From: Myxococcus landrumus
GTDB lineage: Bacteria; Myxococcota; Myxococcia; Myxococcales; Myxococcaceae
Length of the DNA: 64,000 nt
Direction: 5' to 3'
Assembly: GCF_017301635.1 (NCBI RefSeq)
Contig: NZ_CP071091.1
Span: 3,236,001 to 3,300,000 of the forward strand
The translations under genes and the position numbers were made by a program. How positions within the stretch are numbered: position 1 is the first letter of the stretch; each line of letters starts with the position of its first letter. The notes beneath the pieces were generated by a model, which had not been told where the DNA came from, did not search any database, and saw only the letters and a list, made by a program, of their open reading frames with translations. Below are positions 1-10,369 of this stretch, in pieces.

Positions 1-2
1 GT

Positions 3-2762
<2,760 letters not shown>

Positions 2763-2792
2763 CCATCCGTCATCCTGCCGCGCACGGGTCCC

Positions 2793-2820
2793 CTCCGCCC
2801 CGCCTGCCCCTGGGGCGGAG
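2793..2820. terminator. Possible terminator hairpin after parE
   Basis: A perfect 9-bp stem (CTCCGCCCC / GGGGCGGAG) with a 10-base loop sits 30 bp after the parE stop. There is no T-tract, so a Rho-dependent or structural role is as likely as intrinsic termination. Confidence 0.4.
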
Positions 2821-2867
2821 ACAGGGCCCCGTGACGGCATGGGTCCGCTCGGTTACATTCCGGCGCT

Positions 2868-4403
2868 GTGAACACGTTCCGCCGAATCGCCCTGCTCCTC
2901 ACCCTGCTGCTGGCCGTCCTTCCCGCCCACGCCCAGACGACGCGCAAGAAGACGACGCGCAAGAAGGCCGTGGCGACCAAGGTCGCGAAGAAGAAGCCGA
3001 CCGCCAAGGGCAAGAAGAAGGCGCCTCCCGCCGACGACACGTCCCCGTCCGACACGGGTGATGTCGCCAGCCCCCAGCCCATGGTCTTCGGAGAGCCGGA
3101 CGATTCCGCCGCCCCTTCCGACACGCCGAAGGCGCCCGAGTCCCGGCCCGCGCTGGCAACGCCCGCCAAGGCGCCTCCGCCCGCGAGCACCCCGCCCGTG
3201 AAGCCCGATGGCCGGCCCTCGCTGGCCAACTCGGCCGTTGCTCCGTCCGCGGGCTCCGGCCCCGTGGCGCTGTTCTCCGTGCCCCGCAGCGCGGGCGCCG
3301 CCGAGGCGGCCGTCCGGCTGGAGACGGAGCTGCGAAACCACCTGCAGCGCGGCGGCGACGTGCCGTTCGTGGACCTGGGCCTGGCCTTCCCTCCCTCGGA
3401 GCCCCTGCCGCTGACGAAGGCGGATGGCCTCTTCGAGGAGGGCCGGAGCGCGTATGACAACCTGGACCCGGAGACGGCGGAGGCCCGCTTCCGCGAGGCC
3501 GCCGCGGCCTACGAGAAGGCCCCCGGAGACCTGCGGCCTCAGCGGCTGAGCGAGACGTACCTGTTCCTGGGCGCGTCCCGCATGCTCAACGGCGACACCG
3601 CGGGCGCGAAGGAGTCCTTCCTGCGCTCCGTGGTGGCTGACGCCTCCACCCGGCCGGACAAGGCGCTCTTCGGCCAGGACGTGCAGAAGGCCTTCGACGA
3701 CGCCCGCGCGGAAGTCGCCGCGCAGCCCGCTGGCACGCTCGTGGTGGACTCGCTGCCCGCGGGTGCCCAGGTGCGCGTGCGGGGCGAGGACGTGGGTGTC
3801 ACGCCGCTCAAGGGTGTGTCCGTCGCGCCGGGCCGCCACCCCGTGGTGGTGTCGCTGCCGGGCCACACGTCCTATGCGCAGCTCGCCGAGGTCAAGCCGG
3901 CCGGGAGCACCGAGGTGAAGGCCACGCTCGAGCCCGGCCCTGGCCTGTCCGCCATCCGCGAGGCCGCCGTGCGAGCGGGCTCGCAGGCCGCCTTCGAGAG
4001 CGAGACGCTGCCCCCCGAGACCGCGGCCATCGCGGACCGGCTGGATGCTCGCTACCTGGTGCTGGCCGCCGTGTCCCAGGACAAGAAGGGCCGCTTCGCG
4101 GCGGAGCTCCAGGTGTGGGATGTGCGCACCCAGGCGCGCCTGCGCGGCGTGGAGATTGACCTGTCCGGCAAGGAGCGCGACCAGAGCCCGGCGGCGACGG
4201 CCGAGAAGGTGCGCGGCTTCATCAATGGGGCCATGGCGCCTCGCGTCGCGGAGAGCACCGGCTCCGGTGAGTCCCTGCTCAAGCGGCCCTGGTTCTGGGC
4301 GGTGGTGGGCGGCGTCGCGGCCGTGACCGCGGGTGCCGTCTACGTCGTGACGCAGGACAACGGCCGGCCCTTCAACCCTGTTTCGGGAGGCGTTGGCTTC
4401 TGA
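2868..4403 (+). CDS. Secreted PEGA-domain protein, membrane-anchored at C-terminus
   Basis: 511 residues from a GTG start; an N-terminal signal peptide ends at AHAQ. Lys-rich and Pro/Ala-rich low-complexity sequence fills roughly residues 25-130, then a helical region that reads like TPR/solute accumulation (around 185-280). One PEGA domain (GTLVVDSLPAGAQVRV onward) spans about residues 288-355. A transmembrane helix (WFWAVVGGVAAVTAG) lies near residue 480. PEGA domains are small beta-sandwiches common in myxobacterial cell-surface proteins; a specific function is unknown. It has the same general plan as the next gene, which follows after 56 bp, suggesting a two-gene unit. Confidence 0.75.
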   Translation: MNTFRRIALLLTLLLAVLPAHAQTTRKKTTRKKAVATKVAKKKPTAKGKKKAPPADDTSPSDTGDVASPQPMVFGEPDDSAAPSDTPKAPESRPALATPAKAPPPASTPPVKPDGRPSLANSAVAPSAGSGPVALFSVPRSAGAAEAAVRLETELRNHLQRGGDVPFVDLGLAFPPSEPLPLTKADGLFEEGRSAYDNLDPETAEARFREAAAAYEKAPGDLRPQRLSETYLFLGASRMLNGDTAGAKESFLRSVVADASTRPDKALFGQDVQKAFDDARAEVAAQPAGTLVVDSLPAGAQVRVRGEDVGVTPLKGVSVAPGRHPVVVSLPGHTSYAQLAEVKPAGSTEVKATLEPGPGLSAIREAAVRAGSQAAFESETLPPETAAIADRLDARYLVLAAVSQDKKGRFAAELQVWDVRTQARLRGVEIDLSGKERDQSPAATAEKVRGFINGAMAPRVAESTGSGESLLKRPWFWAVVGGVAAVTAGAVYVVTQDNGRPFNPVSGGVGF

Positions 4404-4459
4404 GCCACGGGTTGAATGTCGTTTCGCCCGCTCGCGTCGCCTGTGTCAAAGGTGTCCCC

Positions 4460-5683
4460 ATGAGAGCCCTCGTCCTCGCCCTCGCCCTGCTTCCCTCGCT
4501 CGCGCTGGCCGCATCCCCCAACTCGGCGCGGCGTGCCTCCAGCCTTCTCATCCCCATGGACCAGGCCTCCGAGGCCACCAGCGTCCAGATGGAAGGCGCC
4601 ATGAACGAGGCGCTGGCGAACTTCTCGGGCTTCTCCGTCCGCAAGCCCGAGGACCTCTTCGGCCTGCCCGGAGACCCCACCGCCCAGAGCGCGCTGGAGC
4701 GGGCGCGCAAGGGCTACTCGGAGAGCGCCGCGGCCTTCGACAAGAAGGAGTACGACGACGCCGAGGCCAAGGTGCGCGCCACCCTGAAGGAGCTTCAAGG
4801 GGCACCAGCGGCCATGCGCGGCTGCTCACCCCTGTGTGAGTCGCTGGCGCTGTACGCGGCGCTGCTGCACCTGCGTGGGGATGTGGAGGAGGCCAAGCTG
4901 GTCCTCATCGACCTCATCGCCGTCTCGCCCACCTTCGAGCTCAACCCCAAGCGCTTCAGCCGGGACTTCATCGCCCTGCGCGTGCAGGTGGCCACCGGCC
5001 GCACCTCCCAGCTCCGGGGCAGCGCCACGGTGAAGTCGCGTCCCGCGGGCGCGCGCGTCTACGTGGACGGAGACCTGGTGGGCCACACGCCGGTGACGGT
5101 GCCCGCGCTGACGGTGGGCAAGCACCTCTTGCGCGTGGAGCGCCCGGGCTTCCGCCAGTACGGGCAGCTCATGGAGGTGACGCCGGACGACGTGGAGGTG
5201 ACCACGGAGCTGGTGCCCACCGCCGCGTACAAGGCCTTTGACGCGCAGTTGGACCGGGTCGCGAGCGAGGTCTCCCGCGCTATTCCCCAGGCCAACGGGG
5301 CGTCGGCGATGGGCAAGTCGCTGAGCCTGGACCGGGCCATGCTGGGCACGGTGAAGACGGCGAGCTCCGGCGAGGGCTCCGAGCTCATCCTGGGCTACTA
5401 CGACCTGCGCAACGGCAAGAAGCTGGCGGGCCGCCGCATGGTGCTCCAGGGCGACGAGTTCGGTCAGCTCAAGGCGGAGATGGAGCGCATCGTCAACCAG
5501 CTCATCAACGCCAGCGAGGGCGGCGCGGAGAAGATGGTGCGCAGCTCGGACCCGCTCGACAACCGGGGCGGCACCGAGGACTGGGGCGCCGAGGACCGGG
5601 GTGGTCGCACCCGCGCCCAGGAGAAGAAGAAGAAGCCGGGAGACGACCCGCTCGAAGGGGTGTCCGGAACCGAGGACTGGTGA
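4460..5683 (+). CDS. Secreted PEGA-domain protein
   Basis: 407 residues from ATG 4460, chosen because MRALVLALALLPSLALA is a clean signal peptide; an in-frame ATG at 4412 would add 16 non-signal residues. A helical, TPR-like region covers residues ~65-170 and contains a Cys pair (GCSPLCES). A PEGA domain (VKSRPAGARVYVDGD) follows at about residues 187-240. The tail is acidic and Lys-rich with a repeated GTEDWG/GTEDW motif, ending in GTEDW. Probably periplasmic or envelope-associated; function unknown. It lies between its PEGA neighbour and the SppA-like gene, all on the plus strand. Confidence 0.75.
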   Translation: MRALVLALALLPSLALAASPNSARRASSLLIPMDQASEATSVQMEGAMNEALANFSGFSVRKPEDLFGLPGDPTAQSALERARKGYSESAAAFDKKEYDDAEAKVRATLKELQGAPAAMRGCSPLCESLALYAALLHLRGDVEEAKLVLIDLIAVSPTFELNPKRFSRDFIALRVQVATGRTSQLRGSATVKSRPAGARVYVDGDLVGHTPVTVPALTVGKHLLRVERPGFRQYGQLMEVTPDDVEVTTELVPTAAYKAFDAQLDRVASEVSRAIPQANGASAMGKSLSLDRAMLGTVKTASSGEGSELILGYYDLRNGKKLAGRRMVLQGDEFGQLKAEMERIVNQLINASEGGAEKMVRSSDPLDNRGGTEDWGAEDRGGRTRAQEKKKKPGDDPLEGVSGTEDW

Positions 5684-5731
5684 CAGACGGCGCTTGTCCC
5701 CGGGCGGGCTCCGCCTAGAGTCCCGGGGCGT

Positions 5732-8218
5732 ATGCGCCTGCTCGCCCTCCTGCTGCTCCCGTCGCTCGCGCTCGCCCAGACGAGCTCCATCGTCCAGGCC
5801 CCCCTCCCTTCGCGGGGGATGACGCTGCCCCCCACGGGTGCGGCGTTGGTGGACGAAGCCACCGCCCTGTCGCTCAACCCCGCGGGGCTGGGTTTTGTTG
5901 AATCCGGGCAGTTGTTCTACCTGCACGAGCGCAACCTGGAGCGCGACAGCCTGGGCGACGGCGTCTTCCTGGGCGCGCGGCTGCTGGGCCTGGGCCTGGG
6001 CGCCTCCGTGGAGTGGATGCGCGGACGGCATGAGCCCCACTACCGCCGCACCTCGCTGGGCCTGTCGCTGGGGACTCCCACGCTGCGGCTCGGCGGTGCG
6101 TGGCACGGCTTCAGCTCCAAGGACAGCGACGACGTCGACGCGCTGGACACCTTCGACGTGGGCGTCACCGCGCGGCCGGTGCGCGCGCTGTCGCTGGCGG
6201 CGGTGGTCAAGGACCTCAACGCCCCAAGGGAAGGCAGCCTCAAGGTCCAGCGCAAGTACGACCTGGGCCTGGGCCTCCGCCCGTTGGGGGAGCGCTACAC
6301 GCTGGGCGTGGACTGGCTCTTCTCCGAGGGCGCCTTCCGCCAGGGACAGGCCACGTACACGCTCCAGGCGGAGGTGATTCCAGGCGTGAGGGTGGGCGCG
6401 GGCGTGTCGCACGGCTTCGTCAGCGGCGTGCCGCTGGCGCTGCAGGTGGCGGCCACGCTGGACACCAGCCACCTGGGTGTCACGTACGCGCTGGGCGGCG
6501 GGGAGGACGGGACGGACCACGTCCTGGGCGTGCGCCTGTCGATGGAGAACTACCGCTCCCTGCGTCCCTCCGGTGGCGTGGTGACGATGCTGGACTTGAA
6601 CGACATGCTCAGCGGAGGGGGCAGCGTGCTCATGACGCTGCTGGGCGCGAGCGAGGCGGACCCGTTCTTGAGGCTGTCGCGGTGGCTGGACCTGGCCACC
6701 AAGGACGAGCGGCTGACGGGTGTGGTGCTGAAGATGGAGGGCCTGCCCGGCGTGGACTGGGGCAAGGCGGAGGAGCTGCGCCAGGCGGTGCTGCGGCTGC
6801 GCGCCTCCGGCAAGCGGGTGATGGCGGTGCTGCTGTCGGTGGACGACATGGGCTACTTCGTGGCGTCCGCGGCGGACCGCATCTACTCGGTGCCCGAGTC
6901 CTTCCTGCACATCAACGGCCTCGCCGCCCACCTGCAGACCTTCGGCGGGACGATGGAGAAGCTGGGCGTGACGTGGGACGTGGCGCGCGTGGGCAAGTAC
7001 AAGACGGCGCCCGAGCAGCTCACGCTCACCGAGCCCAGCGATGCCTCGCGCGAGGCGGTGGGGGCATACCTGGACAACGAGGTGGCCTGGTACGAGCGCG
7101 CCGTCACCGAGTCGCGCAAGGTGCCCGTGGAGCGGCTGCGGGAGCTGTGGGCCGAGGGCCTCCCCACCGCGGCGAAGGCCCAGTCGCTGGGCTTCATCGA
7201 CGGCGTCATCACGCCCTCGGAGCTGGACGCGAAGGTGCGGGAGCTGGTGCCTCGAGGCCACTTCAACGCGGCGTACAACCCGAGGGATGAGCGCGAGGAG
7301 CGCTGGGGCCGGCGCCGCCGCATCGCCGTGGTTCCCGTGCTGGGCACCATCGCCGGAGGCTCCAGCCGCGAGGACCCGCTGGGCTTCAGCCAGATTGCCG
7401 GCGCGGAGACGGTGGTGCGCGCGCTGGAGTCGGCGAAGTCGGACTCGTCCGTGGTCGCCATCGTCCTGCGCGTGGACTCGGGGGGTGGCGAGGTGCTGGC
7501 TTCGTACCTGATGTACGAGGCGGTGCTGGCCGCGGCGAAGGAGAAGCCCGTCATCGCGTCGATGGGTGACGTGGCGGCGTCGGGTGGCTACTACGCCGCC
7601 ATCGGCGCCACGGAGGTGATGGCGCTGCCCACGACGGTGACGGGCAGCATCGGCGTCTTCTACTTCAAGCCCGCGCTCAAGGGCCTGCTGGAGGACAAGC
7701 TGGGCATCCACCAGGAGACCCTCGCGCGCTCGCCCATGGCGGACGTCTTCGACAACTGGCAGCCGTGGACGCCGGAGCAGCAGACCGCCGTCCAGAAGTG
7801 GGTGGACGCGTCCTACGACAGCTTCATCACGGACGTCGCCCGCGCGCGGAAGATGGACAAGGCGCAGGTGGACACCGTGGCGCGAGGCCGCGTGTGGAGC
7901 GGCAACGACGCGCTCTCGCGTGGGTTGGTGGACAAGCTGGGAGGCCTGATGGATGCGGTGGCGTCCGCCCGCCAACACGCGGGTGTCCCCGCCTCCGAGG
8001 AGCTGGACCTGGTGTTGATGGGCGAGGCCCGGGGCCTGTTCTCCGGCATGGGTGGAGAGCCAGGCGTGCGAGCGGCGCTCGCGCTGCTGCCAGGGTCCTC
8101 TTCCTCCGAGCCCCTCCCCTCCGCGGTGAAGTCCCTGGCGCGCGAGCTGGGCGTCAACCTGGAGCTGATGCGCCCGGGAATGAAGGCCCAGGTGCCCTTC
8201 CAGCTCATCGTCCGATGA
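5732..8218 (+). CDS. sppA: SppA-type signal peptide peptidase with N-terminal outer-membrane-like domain
   Basis: 828 residues. A signal peptide (LLALLLLPSLALAQ) is followed by ~260 residues rich in alternating hydrophobic beta-strands starting with an ALSLNPAGLGF motif, as in FadL/PorV-like outer-membrane proteins. From about residue 280 onward it is a 67K-type SppA: an N-terminal half with the general-base Lys (KYKTAPEQ, K424) and a C-terminal half with the nucleophile in ASGGYYAA (S617). The Lys-Ser spacing of ~193 matches E. coli SppA (~200). Known SppA cleaves residual signal peptides in the inner membrane. The fused barrel-like domain is unusual and suggests a different location or substrate. 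Confidence 0.85.
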   Translation: MRLLALLLLPSLALAQTSSIVQAPLPSRGMTLPPTGAALVDEATALSLNPAGLGFVESGQLFYLHERNLERDSLGDGVFLGARLLGLGLGASVEWMRGRHEPHYRRTSLGLSLGTPTLRLGGAWHGFSSKDSDDVDALDTFDVGVTARPVRALSLAAVVKDLNAPREGSLKVQRKYDLGLGLRPLGERYTLGVDWLFSEGAFRQGQATYTLQAEVIPGVRVGAGVSHGFVSGVPLALQVAATLDTSHLGVTYALGGGEDGTDHVLGVRLSMENYRSLRPSGGVVTMLDLNDMLSGGGSVLMTLLGASEADPFLRLSRWLDLATKDERLTGVVLKMEGLPGVDWGKAEELRQAVLRLRASGKRVMAVLLSVDDMGYFVASAADRIYSVPESFLHINGLAAHLQTFGGTMEKLGVTWDVARVGKYKTAPEQLTLTEPSDASREAVGAYLDNEVAWYERAVTESRKVPVERLRELWAEGLPTAAKAQSLGFIDGVITPSELDAKVRELVPRGHFNAAYNPRDEREERWGRRRRIAVVPVLGTIAGGSSREDPLGFSQIAGAETVVRALESAKSDSSVVAIVLRVDSGGGEVLASYLMYEAVLAAAKEKPVIASMGDVAASGGYYAAIGATEVMALPTTVTGSIGVFYFKPALKGLLEDKLGIHQETLARSPMADVFDNWQPWTPEQQTAVQKWVDASYDSFITDVARARKMDKAQVDTVARGRVWSGNDALSRGLVDKLGGLMDAVASARQHAGVPASEELDLVLMGEARGLFSGMGGEPGVRAALALLPGSSSSEPLPSAVKSLARELGVNLELMRPGMKAQVPFQLIVR

Positions 8219-8230
8219 GAAGCCGCGAAC

Positions 8231-8251
8231 GGGCGGACGCGAGGTCCGCCC
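8231..8251 (+). terminator. Hairpin after sppA
   Basis: A perfect 8-bp stem GGGCGGAC / GTCCGCCC with a 5-base loop, 12 bp after the sppA stop. There is no T-run directly after it (a short A-run follows at 8266), so intrinsic termination is uncertain. Confidence 0.45.
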
Positions 8252-8481
8252 GCCAACACCCCCTTGAAAAAACCGGGAGCGCGCCGGGCGTCCTCTGTTA
8301 GTGTTGCTCTTGCACCCCGGTCGGCTTTGGGCCACCAGGGCGCTTCAGGGACCGGCGGTTCGGCCTTTGCGTGTTTGGCGGGCCCCGCGTCCGGCTCCCT
8401 GTCCCACAGCCTGAGTCACCTGCGTCCCCCCGCCCTCCCCTCGGGACGGCCCGTGAGGGACGCACACGGTCTGGAAACCCC
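8252..8481 (+). promoter_or_regulatory. Untranslated region upstream of rho
   Basis: About 230 bp without a supported gene between the sppA terminator-like hairpin and the rho ATG. It presumably holds the rho promoter and a leader; rho leaders are autoregulated in other bacteria. I could not assign a confident -35/-10 pair. Confidence 0.4.
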
Positions 8482-10050
8482 ATGAGCGAAAACTCCGATA
8501 ACCGCGACCCACGTGATGCCCCTCCGATGCCCGCGGCGGCCCGTCCCATCCCTCCTCAGGAGGCCGATGACGACGGCGGCGATGATGGCGACGACGAGGG
8601 GGGTGACGAGGGGGACATGGCGGGCGGTGGCGCATCGCCCGGTGGCGCCCCGGGTGGGCAGCCTGGGCAAGCAGGTGGCCGCCGTCGTCGCCGTCGCCGT
8701 CGTCGTCGTGGCGCGCAGGTGCTCTTCACGCCGGAAGGTCAGGCGTACCGCATGCAGCCGGGCGCGGACGGGCAGCAGGTCCAGGTCTTCCTGACGCCGC
8801 AGGAACTGGAGCAGTACAAGCAGCGGCTGGCGCAGCAGCAGGCCCAGCAACAGCAGCCCCAGCAGCAGCAACAGCAGCAGGGCCACGGAGGCGGTCAGCA
8901 GCATCAGCGCCAGCACCACGGCGGCCAGCAGAACCAGCCTTCCCAGCAGTCCAACCTGACGCCCGTGGAAGGCGTGCTGGACACGGAGGCCAAGGGCCCC
9001 AACGCGTTCCTGCGTCAGGTGAAGCGCAACCTGCTGGCGGCGCCGGACGACCCGGAGCTGCCCAAGAACCTGGTGCAGAAGCTGCGCCTGCGTCAGGGCC
9101 AGTACCTGACGGCCTTCGCGCAGATGCGCGGCCACAAGGGCATCATCCAGAAGGTGGACACCGTGGACGGCCGTCCGCTGGAGGGCGCGCCCCGGCTGCC
9201 GCACTTCGCGGACCTGACGTCGGTGGACCCCACCGAGCGGCTCAAGCTGGAGGGTGGCCACAAGGAGATGGTGACGCGGGTGCTGGACCTCATCTCGCCC
9301 ATCGGCAAGGGACAGCGCGCGCTCATCGTCGCGCCGCCCAAGACGGGCAAGACCATCATGCTCCAGCGCATCGCGCAGGCGGTCATCTCCAACCACCCGG
9401 AGGCGCACGTCATGGTGCTGCTCATCGACGAGCGGCCCGAGGAAGTGACGGACATGCGCCGCAGCATCAAGGCGGAGGTGCTCGCGTCCAGCTCGGACCG
9501 GCCCACCGCGGACCACCTCAAGGTGGCGGAGCTGGCCCTGGAGCGCGCCCGCCGGCTGGTGGAGGCCGGCAAGGACGTGGTCATCCTGCTGGACTCGATT
9601 ACGCGTCTGGCGCGCGCCTACAACAAGGAGATCGACAACTCGGGCCGCACCATGTCCGGCGGCGTGGACAGCCGCGCGCTGGAGCGCCCCAAGCGCATCT
9701 TCGGCGCCGCGCGCGCCACGGAGGAGGCCGGCTCGCTGACCATCATCGGCACGGCGCTCATCGACACCGGCAGCCGCATGGACGAGGTCATCTTCGAGGA
9801 GTTCAAGGGCACGGGTAACTCCGAAGTCACCCTGGACCGCCTCCTCGCGGAGAAGCGCGTCTTCCCGGCGGTGAACATCGCCCAGTCCGGCACGCGCAAG
9901 GAGGAGAAGCTCTTCACCCTGCGCGAGTACGAGAAGGTGAAGAAGCTGCGGCAGATGCTCTTCGCCGTGAAGCCGGTGGAGGCCATGGAAGCGCTCGTCA
10001 AGCGGCTCTCCCGATACACCTACAACGACGAGTTCCTCGACGAGTTGTAG
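8482..10050 (+). CDS. rho: Transcription termination factor Rho with long low-complexity N-terminal insert
   Basis: Hexameric RNA-dependent ATPase that terminates transcription. 522 residues from ATG 8482 (MSENSDNRDPRD); the usual length is ~420. Residues ~1-165 are extra: an acidic DDDGGDDGDDEGG stretch, a run of Arg, then Gln-rich sequence (residues ~110-150) and His/Gln-rich sequence. The conserved RNA-binding (TAFAQMRG) and ATPase core follow: P-loop APPKTGKT (Lys about residue 290), LLIDERPEEVTDM, the LLDSITRLARAYN Walker B segment, GGVD and the Q/R loops (GTGNSEVTLDR). A charged, disordered N-terminal extension is typical of Rho in GC-rich bacteria, but the polyGln part is less common. 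Confidence 0.93.
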   Translation: MSENSDNRDPRDAPPMPAAARPIPPQEADDDGGDDGDDEGGDEGDMAGGGASPGGAPGGQPGQAGGRRRRRRRRRRGAQVLFTPEGQAYRMQPGADGQQVQVFLTPQELEQYKQRLAQQQAQQQQPQQQQQQQGHGGGQQHQRQHHGGQQNQPSQQSNLTPVEGVLDTEAKGPNAFLRQVKRNLLAAPDDPELPKNLVQKLRLRQGQYLTAFAQMRGHKGIIQKVDTVDGRPLEGAPRLPHFADLTSVDPTERLKLEGGHKEMVTRVLDLISPIGKGQRALIVAPPKTGKTIMLQRIAQAVISNHPEAHVMVLLIDERPEEVTDMRRSIKAEVLASSSDRPTADHLKVAELALERARRLVEAGKDVVILLDSITRLARAYNKEIDNSGRTMSGGVDSRALERPKRIFGAARATEEAGSLTIIGTALIDTGSRMDEVIFEEFKGTGNSEVTLDRLLAEKRVFPAVNIAQSGTRKEEKLFTLREYEKVKKLRQMLFAVKPVEAMEALVKRLSRYTYNDEFLDEL

Positions 10051-10101
10051 GCCGTCTCCAGGGGGTGGTGTGGCGGGCCCGGCTTTGCGTAAGGTGGCGT
10101 C

Positions 10102-10368
10102 ATGATTCAGGGCTCGGGCCGCTGCCACTACCACCCGGAGCGCGCGGGCGTCGGCGTCTGCGTGGAGTGCCGGCGGGTCATCTGCCGCGAGTGCACCACG
10201 CAGTTCGAGGGCATCAACCGCTGCGCGAGCTGTCTGGGCCAGCGTCTCAAGGCGCTGGAGGGCCCCGGTGAGCGGCGGGATTGGACGGTGGGCAACGTGA
10301 CGCTGGCGTTGGTGGGCTTCGTGCTCGTCTGGGGCGGCGTCTACTTGTTGGCCCAGGCGGCGAGCTGA
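10102..10368 (+). CDS. Small zinc-ribbon/B-box-like membrane protein
   Basis: 88 residues. The first half holds a Cys/His zinc-binding pattern: CHYH, CVEC, CREC, CASC (residues ~7-50), like a B-box or double zinc ribbon. The second half has one transmembrane helix (VTLALVGFVLVWGGVYLL). It probably coordinates zinc on the cytoplasmic side of the inner membrane. It stops one base before the DUF4129 gene and so heads the MoxR operon; it may be a small partner of that membrane complex. Function otherwise unknown. Confidence 0.7.
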   Translation: MIQGSGRCHYHPERAGVGVCVECRRVICRECTTQFEGINRCASCLGQRLKALEGPGERRDWTVGNVTLALVGFVLVWGGVYLLAQAAS

Positions 10369-10369
10369 C

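Noticed and set aside
4826-8335. A 1169-codon open frame on the minus strand
   Set aside because: It lies antisense to the PEGA and sppA genes in the very GC-rich sequence; its translation is Arg/His/Gln-rich with no domain. It is a codon-bias artefact.
8490-8500. A third CCGATAA box, on the plus strand
   Set aside because: It lies inside the rho coding sequence (codons for S-D-N) and has no suitable start downstream, so it is taken as chance.
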